DNA of 46,033 nucleotides from JAUVXE01 sp964349355 (GTDB taxonomy: Bacteria; Actinomycetota; Coriobacteriia; Anaerosomatales; SLCP01), in assembly GCA_964349355.1 (NCBI GenBank), contig CAYGFZ010000012.1, positions 1 to 46,033 on the forward strand. Direction: 5' to 3'. Below, piece after piece: positions 6,928 through 15,601 of this stretch; the stretch's first letter is position 1; every line of letters begins with the position of its first letter. The position numbers were made by a program, and so were the translations under genes. Below the pieces are notes generated by a model. It was not told the DNA's origin. It made no database searches and was given only the letters and a program-made list of their open reading frames with translations.

Positions 6928-8288
6928 CTATCGGCTCGCCTGAAGGGCACTCGCGCGTGCCAGGTCCACTGCAGCCTGAAGCTGGATGTCTTCGAACTCC
7001 TCGGCCTGTAGTGAGGGGTCCATCTTGACCGTCACGTCCGGAGTGACTCCTTCACCATTGATCGTGTGTCCCTGGGGCGTGAGGTAGCGCGCGATGGTGA
7101 ACTTGATCCCTCCACCGAACGGCAGCTGCTCGACCGTCTGCACACTTCCCTTGCCAAACGTCTTCTCGCCGACAAGTTGCGCCCGATCGTAGTCCTGAAG
7201 AGCTCCTGCGAGCACCTCGCTTGCGGAAGCGGAGTGTCCGTTGACCAGGAGCACGAGCGGCGCCCCGGTCGCAACACCGGAATTCGCACGATGCTCAACC
7301 GGTGGCCGGTCACGCTCCTCGACCCGAACGATCACTCCATCATCGATGAACAGGGAGGCCAGCTCGACGGCTGAACTGAGCAGTCCTCCCGGGTTATCGC
7401 GGACATCGAGCACAAAGGAGGTCGCTCCTTCAGCGGTCAGATCCTCGATCGCCTCGGCTACACTCTCGGTCGACTTCTGGTTGAACGTCATGAGCCGGAT
7501 GTATCCGACATCGTCCGTCTCCATGCGCGTCATAACGTTAGGTATGTCGATCTGTGCACGGATGATGTTGAAGATGAGGAGTTCGTCCTCGCCCTCGCGG
7601 CGAATTCCAAGTTCGACCTCGGTTCCCGCCTCACCGCGTACACGGGTGACGACCTCATCGACATCCCAGCGCTCACGCGACTCGCCATCGATGGACACGA
7701 TTACGTCATCTGACTGAAGGCCCGCCTCTGCCGCCGGGGTGCCCTCGATCGGCGAGACGACATAGACCATGCCTTCACGGTCTGCGATCGTGATCCCGAT
7801 GCCGAAGAACTCGCCTTCATGCTGATTGTTGAAGTACTCGAAGTGAGTCGCATCGAGGTATGTCGCGTACGGGTCGTCGAGTGAGTCGAGCAGCCCCTGG
7901 ATCGCGCCGGCGGTCATCGACTCCTCGCTCGACGGGATCAGTGCCTCCCGGTCGAGCATCCGCCGGACCTCATCNNNNNNNNNNNNNNNNNNNNNNNNNN
8001 NNNNNNNNNNNNNNNNNNNNNNNNNNNNNNNNNNNNNNNNNNNNNNNNNNNNNNNNNNNNNNNNNNNNNNNNNNACTCCTCGCTCGACGGGATCAGTGCC
8101 TCCCGGTCGAGCATCCGCCGGACCTCATCAACGCGCTTCCCCACATCCGACTCCATGGGATCCGGTACCGTACCGAACCACGATGGCCAGTCTACCGTCT
8201 GACCGAACGCGACACCGCCGAGGAACGCCGAAACGAGCAAGAGTACCCCGATGACGGAAGCGGCTATATAGAAGCTACTGCGATTCAT
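6928..8288 (-). CDS. ctpA: Carboxyl-terminal processing protease (S41 family), split by an assembly gap
   Basis: Extracytoplasmic serine protease with an N-terminal membrane anchor (about 5-27, start MNRSSFYIAASV), a PDZ domain (about 115-200) and an S41 catalytic domain. The Ser/Lys dyad is visible in NGHSASASEV and in GEKTFGKGSVQ. The sequence is interrupted by 100 N, but 7920-7974 and 8075-8129 are the same 55 bases. Removing one copy plus the N run leaves a continuous frame of 401 residues, normal for the family. It lies 37 bases downstream of ftsX, and such proteases are recurrent neighbours of ftsEX; a role in trimming envelope proteins or hydrolases is likely. The stop is TAG at 6928. 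Confidence 0.92.
7975..8074. other. Assembly gap of 100 N inside ctpA, flanked by a 55-bp repeat
   Basis: The flanks 7920-7974 and 8075-8129 are identical 55-mers. Collapsing 155 bases restores the ctpA frame exactly, so the gap represents no missing sequence. Confidence 0.93.
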
Positions 8289-8325
8289 GATCTGCCTGTT
8301 CTCTGGTGCGCCAGTGTGTGATCGA

Positions 8326-9240
8326 TCAGACCTTGAGGTAGCGACGCAGGGCAAAGCCCGCACCAATCAGCCCGATGACGACTCCTGCGACCACGAGCAC
8401 GAGAGCAAGCTGCACCATCGCGCCGCCGGAGACATCTACGGGGAGGAACGGCAGCGCCTCTGCAAGTCTGGGAAGGACCGCTACCTGAATAGCTACGACA
8501 GTCAGGATCGCGAGAGCTGCACCGATAAGACTTTGGATGACACCTTCTAAGAGGAACGGGCCACGAATGAACCAGTTGGATGCACCGACCAGCCGCATGA
8601 TGCCGATCTCCCGACGGCGGGCATAGATCGCAAGGCGGATCGTGTTGTTGATGAAGATCAGGCTGACTACCGCAAGCATCGCTACGAAGACCACTCCGAC
8701 GATGCGGATCACGCGGGTGAACGCGAAGAGTTGATTCACGATCTTCTGTCCGTACTTGAGCGACTCCTCAGGAGCGTCAGGACGATCGCAGACCTTGAGG
8801 AACGTCTCGTTTGTCTTGATCTTGCCGACCATGTCCTCGACGGTACGCGGATCGCTGAGGGCGACATCGAGGGAGGCCGGCAGCGGGTTCTCGCGAATGT
8901 TGTCGACGATTTTAGAACTGCCGGCCATCTCTTCCTTGAAGCGCTCAAGCGCCTCCTCCTTGGAGACGTAGTTGACCGTCTCAACGAGTTCGTCGCGGAG
9001 CAGCCAATCCTGCAGTTCCTCTACGTCCTCGGTCGCCGCGCCATCTTTGAGGAATACCTGAATCGAGACCTTGTCCTCTACCGACTGCACGACCTCGGTG
9101 ATGACATAGCCGGTGACCATCGACACGCCGACGAGCAGCAGGGACAGGTAGATGGTAATGACCGCGCCCAGGCTCATCACCCAGTTGCGTCGGAAGTTAG
9201 TGACGGACTCCTTGAGCAAGTAGCCGACGTTAATCGCCAT
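8326..9240 (-). CDS. ftsX: Cell-division ABC transporter permease FtsX
   Basis: 304-residue membrane partner of FtsE. It has one N-terminal transmembrane helix (about 22-48), an extracytoplasmic domain (about 50-165, containing the VSIQVFLKDGA strand), and three C-terminal helices (about 178-300) of the FtsX/MacB type. FtsEX couples ATP hydrolysis at the division site to activation of peptidoglycan hydrolases outside the membrane. I chose ATG 9240 (MAINVGYLL) rather than the longer frame, since it gives the usual length and overlaps the ftsE stop by 11 bases, indicating translational coupling. Confidence 0.95.
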   Translation of the reverse strand: MAINVGYLLKESVTNFRRNWVMSLGAVITIYLSLLLVGVSMVTGYVITEVVQSVEDKVSIQVFLKDGAATEDVEELQDWLLRDELVETVNYVSKEEALERFKEEMAGSSKIVDNIRENPLPASLDVALSDPRTVEDMVGKIKTNETFLKVCDRPDAPEESLKYGQKIVNQLFAFTRVIRIVGVVFVAMLAVVSLIFINNTIRLAIYARRREIGIMRLVGASNWFIRGPFLLEGVIQSLIGAALAILTVVAIQVAVLPRLAEALPFLPVDVSGGAMVQLALVLVVAGVVIGLIGAGFALRRYLKV

Positions 9241-9916
9241 AACCGTAGACTCCTCGATGCTGGTCGCGGATGACATGGCCGTTTTCGAGCGCGATGACCC
9301 GCTTGCGCATGGAGTCGACCATCTCGCGGTCGTGGGTCGCCACCAGCACGGTCGTGCCGGTCTTGTTGATGCGGTTGAACAGACTCATGATCCCCAGCGA
9401 TGTGGCCGGGTCAAGGTTTCCGGTCGGCTCGTCGGCGAGCAGGATGGGAGGACGGTTCACGAACGCGCGCGCGATCGAAACACGCTGCTGTTCGCCACCC
9501 GACATTTCGTCCGGGTAGGACTTGACCTTGTCCTCGAGCCCCACAAGCCGCAAGACCTCCGGTACCTGCGTGCGAATCACGTGCCTCGAGCGCCCGATGA
9601 CCTCCAGCGCGAAGGCGACGTTCTCGTAGGCGGTCTTGTTCGGGAGCAGCTTGAAGTCCTGGAAGACGCAGCCGATGTTGCGCCTAAGGAACGGGACCTT
9701 CCAGTTCTTGAGTTTGACGATGTCTTGACCTGCAACGATTATCTGTCCGCGGGTGGGGAGCAACTCTCGCTGGAGCAGACGGATGAAGGTTGACTTACCC
9801 GAACCCGAGTGGCCGACCAGGAACACGAACTCGCCCGCATCGATCTCTACGTTCAATTCAGCGAGAGCGGGCGCGTCAGGCGTATAGAACTTCTCGACGC
9901 CACGCATCGAAATCAT
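9230..9916 (-). CDS. ftsE: Cell-division ATP-binding protein FtsE
   Basis: 228-residue ABC ATPase. Walker A GHSGSGKST (about 37-45), signature MSGGEQQR (about 138-145) and Walker B ILLADEPTG (about 158-166) are intact. The start ATG at 9916 (MISMRGVEKFY) has GGAG five bases upstream and gives the standard length; an upstream ATG at 9949 is in frame but has no better support. It is the first gene of an ftsE-ftsX-ctpA cluster. Confidence 0.96.
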   Translation of the reverse strand: MISMRGVEKFYTPDAPALAELNVEIDAGEFVFLVGHSGSGKSTFIRLLQRELLPTRGQIIVAGQDIVKLKNWKVPFLRRNIGCVFQDFKLLPNKTAYENVAFALEVIGRSRHVIRTQVPEVLRLVGLEDKVKSYPDEMSGGEQQRVSIARAFVNRPPILLADEPTGNLDPATSLGIMSLFNRINKTGTTVLVATHDREMVDSMRKRVIALENGHVIRDQHRGVYGYGD

Positions 9917-10060
9917 AGTGTCTCCGAATCCAGAATAGTACGATCGCATGATGTCTTTCCACCGCGTATGGTAGCAAAGAGCGCGCCCAGACGGTTTAAC
10001 CGGTGGGCAGACTACACCGAATCGTTACAAGAAGGGCGTGATGCCACTGAGCCGTGCGTC

Positions 10061-11995
10061 CTAGAATGTGGGGTTAGGCCGACCAGTCTGATCATGTTGG
10101 TGGCAGTTCCCCTGCAGGCAGTTCCCCGGCCAGTCCATGCGGCTCGCCTGTCCGGGATGGTTGCCTCGATGGATCCGGTGGCAGGAGTTGCAGAAGAACC
10201 GCAGGTCGTACCGACCGGTGGCGGGATCCTTGTACACAAGGTATCCCTCCCTCACCAGGGAACCGTCCGCCGAGCTCACATCGTGGCGCAGGTTGAAGTA
10301 GTTGACGGCACCATGAGGGTCGTGACAGACCGTACACTCCAGTGGAGGCTGACTGGAACCTTTCATGTAGCCCATCTCGGGGATCAGTGGCCGGGTGAAC
10401 CGGATCCCGTCCATTTCACCGTGCCGGTTCCTCACGTAGAAAGACTTCACGTTCGCGGTCGTCGAAGAGCCGCCTGCGGCCAGCGGAGGATCGACCCATG
10501 GCTGCGTATCGACCCCGAGCGGTAGCGTACCGTCATGACACGACTCGCAGAACTGCCGGCCCGTCCCCTCCAATGCACCCTCCGGAGAGGGGTTGTACGG
10601 GTCGATCACCGGATTCACCGCCGAGACCGTGTGAGAGTTGTGGCAGTTCTGACACGCGATCCGGGCACCGGTGATCGCCTGGTCCCGGGCAAGGATATCG
10701 TGACGCATAGAGGGGTCGTTACTCGTGTTGAGCCGCGTGTAGATGTCCGCTATGGCTCCCTCGCCCCCCGAGTGGCAATTGAAACAAGGCTGGTACCCCG
10801 AGTAGACCCACAGATAGTCGTTCGGAGAACTGTGTGCGAGGTGACACGTCGAGCAGACGACCTCTGTGCCCGACGGTGGGGCTCCCACCGCGTCGTTGTG
10901 TGAAGAGTCCTCGAACACCCTGAAGTCGACGCCGTGCGAGACCTCGAGGTCCGATCCGTCGTGACAGCCGTAGCAGACCTCGTTACCCGAGCTCACGCCA
11001 CCGACCGACAGCAGCTTCGCGGTCTCGTCGACGCTCATGTGAATCTCGTGGCAGCCGCCGCATGAGAGGTGGCCCGGCATGGTGCCCGCTGCGACCGGAT
11101 GCCGCGACTGGGCATCCTCGGATGCGAAGTCCTGATAGACGACGTTCTGGGAACCGGTCCCGTCGTGGCAGGTGAAGCAGAGGTCGTTGAGGGTCGCGCT
11201 CTTGAGAAGCTTCTCCACCTCGGCCGAGTGAACAACGTGGCATTGGATGCAGGAATCCGTGTCCGCCGCAAAATTGCCGTGCGGGACGTACGCGGGCACG
11301 TCGGCCTCAGGCCGGGCGTGCGCCTCCAGGGAACGCGGGCCGAGCGCGTCGGTGTCGTCGACGGTGGCGACCCGGTACCAGTAGTGCTCGTAGTTGACGA
11401 CGCACTCGTCGACGAAACTGGTCGCGCTGATCGGCTCGGCGTTGAGCGGCGAACCGACCACGCCGCTTTGGGAGGACCGGTAGACGATGTACCCTTCCAC
11501 GTTCGGGCCGGGGACTGCGTCCCACGTCAGCATGACCTTGGCACTCTCCGTGGTCGCCACCACACCCAGTGGAGCGGGCGGCGGGTTGGTCATCGGACCG
11601 ATGTACTGCGCCGCAAGACTCGGGCTACCGGTGGGGGGGCCGAGCACGGATTCACCCGTGTTGTCGATCGAGCTGACCTTGTAGAAGTACTGCGTCGAGT
11701 ACCGGAGTGCCGGATCACGATCGATGTAGACGAAGTTGTACTGACCTGAGACATCGGCGATCGGCTGGTAGGTGCCGCCGAGCGAGGTCGACCGGTACAC
11801 GCGATAGGTGACCGCTCCACTCGCAGTCACCACGTACTCCCAGTTGACAAAGATCTCTGCGCCAGCCGGAGACCGCGCGTAGACGATGTAGGGGGCATCG
11901 GCCGCACTCGCGGGCGCGACCGGTTGCATCAACACGGCGCACAGTACCAGCAGCTGTGCCATACGTCGTACAAGCATCCAAGAGCGTTGACTCAT
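10061..11995 (-). CDS. Secreted multihaem c-type cytochrome with fibronectin III domains
   Basis: 644 residues. A Sec signal peptide (about 1-32, ending ASAADA) shows export. Two fibronectin type III-like domains follow (about 37-125 and 140-228). The rest contains ten CXXCH haem-binding motifs (CIQCH, CFTCH, CGGCH, CYGCH, CSTCH, CFNCH, CQNCH, CESCH, CTVCH, CNSCH) plus a final CLQGNCH of the rarer CX4CH type. This suggests up to eleven covalent haems and a role in extracytoplasmic or extracellular electron transfer. Repeats such as CHDGT and CHxxH fit the doubled-CXXCH family. ATG 11995 has GGGGGAG five bases upstream. No other cytochrome or haem-lyase gene is nearby, so partner and electron donor are unknown. 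Confidence 0.92.
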   Translation of the reverse strand: MSQRSWMLVRRMAQLLVLCAVLMQPVAPASAADAPYIVYARSPAGAEIFVNWEYVVTASGAVTYRVYRSTSLGGTYQPIADVSGQYNFVYIDRDPALRYSTQYFYKVSSIDNTGESVLGPPTGSPSLAAQYIGPMTNPPPAPLGVVATTESAKVMLTWDAVPGPNVEGYIVYRSSQSGVVGSPLNAEPISATSFVDECVVNYEHYWYRVATVDDTDALGPRSLEAHARPEADVPAYVPHGNFAADTDSCIQCHVVHSAEVEKLLKSATLNDLCFTCHDGTGSQNVVYQDFASEDAQSRHPVAAGTMPGHLSCGGCHEIHMSVDETAKLLSVGGVSSGNEVCYGCHDGSDLEVSHGVDFRVFEDSSHNDAVGAPPSGTEVVCSTCHLAHSSPNDYLWVYSGYQPCFNCHSGGEGAIADIYTRLNTSNDPSMRHDILARDQAITGARIACQNCHNSHTVSAVNPVIDPYNPSPEGALEGTGRQFCESCHDGTLPLGVDTQPWVDPPLAAGGSSTTANVKSFYVRNRHGEMDGIRFTRPLIPEMGYMKGSSQPPLECTVCHDPHGAVNYFNLRHDVSSADGSLVREGYLVYKDPATGRYDLRFFCNSCHRIHRGNHPGQASRMDWPGNCLQGNCHQHDQTGRPNPTF

Positions 11996-12120
11996 ACAGA
12001 CTCCCCCGAGGATCCGTCAAATAAATAGGGCCGACAGCAGCACGCCGACCTTCGAGTTCAGCATAGACAAAACACTCCGGTACTCAAAGTCTTCGGCCAC
12101 GGACCCGCCATGTGCCCGAT
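11996..12120. other. Intergenic region upstream of the cytochrome gene
   Basis: A 125-base space between the transketolase and cytochrome genes. It includes an A/T-rich patch (12018-12027) that could hold the cytochrome promoter. I see no clear terminator hairpin or known riboswitch. Confidence 0.4.
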
Positions 12121-13062
12121 CTACGAACGAGCTCTGGCACGTACCCCCTCGGCGGCCTCGGCCACATGGTGTTCCGTGAGCCAGAAGTGCGCCATGAGCT
12201 CCTCGGGATCACCGGAGGTCCCGAAGGCATCCCGCACGCCCACGCGAGCGAACGGCACCGGCATATACTCGCCGAGGACCTCTGCCACAGCCGATCCGAG
12301 CCCGCCGAAGATCGAGTGCTCCTCACACGCGACTACCGCGCCGGTCTTCCCTGCAGAGGTAGCGATTGTCTCGACGTCGATCGGCTTGACTGTCGCGACA
12401 TCGATGACCTCGGCCGAGATGCCCCGGTCCGCCAGCAGGTCGGCGGCAGCAAGTGCTCGCTCGACCATCACACCGCAGGCGGCGAGTGTGACGTCGGTGC
12501 CCTCGCGCAAGACGTACGCCCGGCCGAGCTCGAAGCGGAAGTCCTCCCGGTGCACCAGCGGGACAGCTGCGCGGCCGAGACGGATGTAGAACGGTCCCGG
12601 CGTGGCCGCCGCGACGCGGATCGCCTCGCGGGCTGCATAGAAGTCGGCCGGCACCAGGACCCGCATGCCGGGCAAGACGCGCATGAGCGCGATATCCTCA
12701 AGCATCTGATGGCTACCGCCGTCCGGTCCTACCGTGATGCCGGAGTGGGTCGGGGCGAGCTTCACATCGAGTTCGGAGTAGCAGACGGTGTTTCGCACCT
12801 GGTCGTACGCGCGGCCCGTGGCGAAGACGGCGAAGGAGCCCGTGAACGCGACCTTGCCGCTCACCGCCAGGCCTGAAGCCACGCCGATCATGTTCTGTTC
12901 CGCGATACCGGCGTTGAAGAACCGCTCTGGATATGCATCGGCGAACGCTGCGGTCGTGGTGGACTTGGACAGGTCAGCCTCAACGGCGACCACGTCCACG
13001 CCCTCTCCGGCGAGTTCGACCAGGGTCGTGCCGAATGCCTCTCGAGTCGCGCGCTTGCTCAC
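12121..13062 (-). CDS. Transketolase, C-terminal subunit
   Basis: 313-residue second half of a split transketolase. It carries the pyrimidine-binding domain (about 5-175, with the conserved activating Glu in AGIAEQNMIG and the GPDGGSHQMLEDIALMR segment) and the C-terminal domain (about 190-310). Together with the upstream N-terminal subunit it transfers two-carbon ketol units in the non-oxidative pentose phosphate pathway, using thiamine diphosphate. The two genes overlap by four bases (ATGA), ensuring co-translation. Split transketolases are common in anaerobes and archaea. Confidence 0.93.
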   Translation of the reverse strand: MSKRATREAFGTTLVELAGEGVDVVAVEADLSKSTTTAAFADAYPERFFNAGIAEQNMIGVASGLAVSGKVAFTGSFAVFATGRAYDQVRNTVCYSELDVKLAPTHSGITVGPDGGSHQMLEDIALMRVLPGMRVLVPADFYAAREAIRVAAATPGPFYIRLGRAAVPLVHREDFRFELGRAYVLREGTDVTLAACGVMVERALAAADLLADRGISAEVIDVATVKPIDVETIATSAGKTGAVVACEEHSIFGGLGSAVAEVLGEYMPVPFARVGVRDAFGTSGDPEELMAHFWLTEHHVAEAAEGVRARARS

Positions 13063-13916
13063 AGCGCCGCTCCTTTCGCTTCAAGCGCCGCAGCGATCTC
13101 GCGCAGCGCTATCTGTGTCTCCTCGGCCGAAGGGGTCTTCCCGTGCCAGCCCGCCTCTCCCTCCATGAACGACACTCCCTTGCCCTTCACGGTGTGCGCG
13201 ACAAGCACGCCCGGCCTGTCGGGTACCGCGCGTACGTGAGCGAGCCCCGCAGTGATCGCTTCGACGTCATGCCCGTCACAGCTGGCCACCTCCCAGCCAA
13301 ACGACGCGAACTTGGCTTCCATGTCTCCGAGACACATGACCTCCGAGCACGCGCCGTCGATCTGTAGGCCGTTATGATCGACGATCGCAACGATGTTACC
13401 GAGGCTGTTGTGAGCGGCGAACATGGCAGCCTCCCACACCTGACCCTCCTGGCACTCGCCATCGCCGAGGAGGCAGTAGACGGTGCGGTCATCGTCCGAA
13501 CTCGGCGAGAGGCCGAGGGCGATCCCGCACGCTATCGAGAGGCCCTGTCCGAGTGAGCCGGTCGAGACCTCGACCCCGGGTGTCTTCTTGCTGTCCGGGT
13601 GGCCCTGGAGAAGCGAGCCGAGTTTTCGGAGTGTGATGAGGTGCTCCCGACCGAAGTAGCCTGCCTGCGCGAGCGCCGCATACAGGACCGGGGCCGCGTG
13701 TCCCTTAGAGAGCACGAAGCGGTCGCGGTCCGGGTCGTCGGGGTTTCGCGGATCGTGACGCATCACGCCGAAGTAGAGCGTCGCCACGATCTCGGCGGCT
13801 GAAAGCGAGCCGCCCGGGTGACCGGAGCCGGCTGCGGCGAGCATCTCGACGATGTCGTGACGCATCTTCAGCGCCGCAATCTCTGTAGCTGTCGAATCGA
13901 ACAGGTCGGCTCTCAT
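13059..13916 (-). CDS. Transketolase, N-terminal (thiamine diphosphate-binding) subunit
   Basis: 285 residues. The diphosphate-binding motif begins GDGECQEGQVWEA (about 152-164) and ends near IVDHNGLQ. The substrate and cofactor histidines lie in GSGHPGGS (about 31-38), SKGHAAP (about 70) and LQGHPD (about 102). ATG 13916 is preceded by AGGAGATGGGAG. It overlaps the YitT-type gene stop by four bases and the C-terminal subunit start by four bases, so PHP, yitT-like and both transketolase genes appear to be one transcription unit. Confidence 0.95.
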   Translation of the reverse strand: MRADLFDSTATEIAALKMRHDIVEMLAAAGSGHPGGSLSAAEIVATLYFGVMRHDPRNPDDPDRDRFVLSKGHAAPVLYAALAQAGYFGREHLITLRKLGSLLQGHPDSKKTPGVEVSTGSLGQGLSIACGIALGLSPSSDDDRTVYCLLGDGECQEGQVWEAAMFAAHNSLGNIVAIVDHNGLQIDGACSEVMCLGDMEAKFASFGWEVASCDGHDVEAITAGLAHVRAVPDRPGVLVAHTVKGKGVSFMEGEAGWHGKTPSAEETQIALREIAAALEAKGAAL

Positions 13917-14815
13917 CGTACTCCCATCTCCTTGAATCCCTCACCGATCGCTTCGTGCACATCGGAGATGATGAGCAACGCCTGCGGGTCGATGGTGTTC
14001 ACGATCTGTTTGAGGTCGTCGATCTCTTTGCGGGAGACGACCGTGAAGATCATCTCACGCGGAGTCCCGGAGTACATGCCGCGAGCCGCCAGCGCAGTGG
14101 CTCCTCGGCCGAGGTCATGCATGATCGCCTCGCCGATCCGGCCCGAATGCTCCGAGACGATGAACGCCGCCTTCTCCACGGGTAGCCCTTCGAGCACCAG
14201 GTCGATGGTCGAGCCCATCACGAAGACCGCGACCGCTCCGTAGAGCGCGAGCTCAGGGCCGAACTTCAGCGCGGCCAGCAGGACGACCACCGCGTCGACA
14301 GCCAGCAGCAGTTGACCCTGGCCGAGGGAGATCTTTCGCGCAAGCAGTTGCGCGACGATGTCGGTCCCACCAGTGGTTCCTCCGGCCTTGAAGACCATAC
14401 CGATACCGAGCCCGGTGAGCGCGCCGCCGTAGAGCGCAGCAAGCAAGTAGTCCCCCTTAGCGAGGTGAGGCGTGAAGGGCGCGAAGACGTCGACGAACAC
14501 CGAAAGCGCCACGATGCCGTAGATGGTCTTCGCGGCGTATCTCCAGCCACGGGCCCTCATGGCGAAGGCGAGCAGAACGGCGTTCATCACGAGCATCTGC
14601 ACGCCCACTGGCACCGTGATGCCGAGGTCGAGCGCGGTGTAGTAGAGCACGGTCGCAAGGCCGGATACTCCGCCGGCGGCGATTCGGTTGGGAATCAAGA
14701 AGGCGTTGAGAGTCCAGGCCGTCAGGGCGAGCCCGGCGGTCATCCACAGGTAGTCGCGGACCGGGCGGTGCTTGAGCACCCGAGCCGGAGTCACGCGTTT
14801 GAGTCGGCCGACCAT
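13913..14815 (-). CDS. YitT/DUF2179-family membrane protein
   Basis: 300 residues with about five transmembrane helices (YitT domain, about 22-210) and a C-terminal cytoplasmic DUF2179 domain (about 215-298, motif ARGMYSGTPREMIFTVV). The biochemical function of the family is not settled; transport has been proposed. It overlaps the PHP gene by one base (TGATG) and transketolase by four. Confidence 0.88.
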   Translation of the reverse strand: MVGRLKRVTPARVLKHRPVRDYLWMTAGLALTAWTLNAFLIPNRIAAGGVSGLATVLYYTALDLGITVPVGVQMLVMNAVLLAFAMRARGWRYAAKTIYGIVALSVFVDVFAPFTPHLAKGDYLLAALYGGALTGLGIGMVFKAGGTTGGTDIVAQLLARKISLGQGQLLLAVDAVVVLLAALKFGPELALYGAVAVFVMGSTIDLVLEGLPVEKAAFIVSEHSGRIGEAIMHDLGRGATALAARGMYSGTPREMIFTVVSRKEIDDLKQIVNTIDPQALLIISDVHEAIGEGFKEMGVR

Positions 14816-15597
14816 CAGCGTCCACCTCCAAACGCGCCGCTCTCCCAGGCACCGGCGTAGTCGAGGCGCGGGCGCGCTCGACGAGCAAGCAGATGCGTGA
14901 GGACCTTCTCTGGAGTGTGATTGATGATGTCATGCTCCGCCAGACCGATCTCGGAGGCCACTGCGAGAGCGGCCTCCATATGGCCGACCTGACTCGCGAA
15001 GTGCGCATCGGAGTTCACGGCGACCGGAACGCCAGCGGCTATCGCCGCCTCGGCGAACTCCCGCTCCCGATGGTTGGAGACCGCACGGATACTCGTAGGC
15101 GCGAAGGAGTGATCGTTCAGCTCGAGGATGACGCCCGCAGCCGAGGCTGCCGCAACGACCGCGTCGATCTTGAGCGGGAACTCGTGCTCGTTGCCGGGGT
15201 GTGTGACCATGTCGACGAGAGGGTTGGCGATCGCCCGCAACAGCGAGTCGGTGTTTCGAGCGCGATCGCGTTGGTCGAACCCGGTGAGAGGGTGAAAGCC
15301 GACTGCTACGAAATCAAGTTGGCCGAGGATCTCGTCGGGCAGGTCGACGCCGCTTTCCGTGTCGGCCGGGTTCGCTTCGACACCTTTGAGTATGCGGACT
15401 CCGTCGAGCACCGACGGTAGCACTTTGAGGTTCCAGAAGTACCAGGGATCCGGTGCGCCCGGGCAGGTGGGACCGTGGTCGGTGATCGCGATCAGTCCAA
15501 GACCCGCTCGACGCGCGGCTACCGCAAGCTCGGTCGCAGTGGAGTATGCATGGCCCGAGGCCATCGTATGCGTGTGCAGGTCGGCGGTGAGCGGCAT
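14815..15597 (-). CDS. PHP-domain phosphoesterase (YcdX-like)
   Basis: 260-residue cytosolic phosphoesterase of the PHP fold, probably with a trinuclear metal site. Metal-ligand motifs: DLHTHTMASGHAY (about 6-18), ITDHGP (about 38-43), GVEAN (about 77), and HPGNEHE and VNSDAHF near residues 130 and 190. It most resembles the YcdX/histidinol-phosphatase-like group; the substrate is not evident. ATG 15597 puts the HTH motif at residue 8 as usual; a longer frame reaching into prfB is spurious. Confidence 0.87.
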   Translation of the reverse strand: MPLTADLHTHTMASGHAYSTATELAVAARRAGLGLIAITDHGPTCPGAPDPWYFWNLKVLPSVLDGVRILKGVEANPADTESGVDLPDEILGQLDFVAVGFHPLTGFDQRDRARNTDSLLRAIANPLVDMVTHPGNEHEFPLKIDAVVAAASAAGVILELNDHSFAPTSIRAVSNHREREFAEAAIAAGVPVAVNSDAHFASQVGHMEAALAVASEIGLAEHDIINHTPEKVLTHLLARRARPRLDYAGAWESGAFGGGR

Positions 15598-15601
15598 CTT
15601 C

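Noticed and set aside
12031..12053. Possible terminator from GGCCGAC and GCCGACC
   Set aside because: These are direct rather than inverted repeats and cannot form a hairpin.
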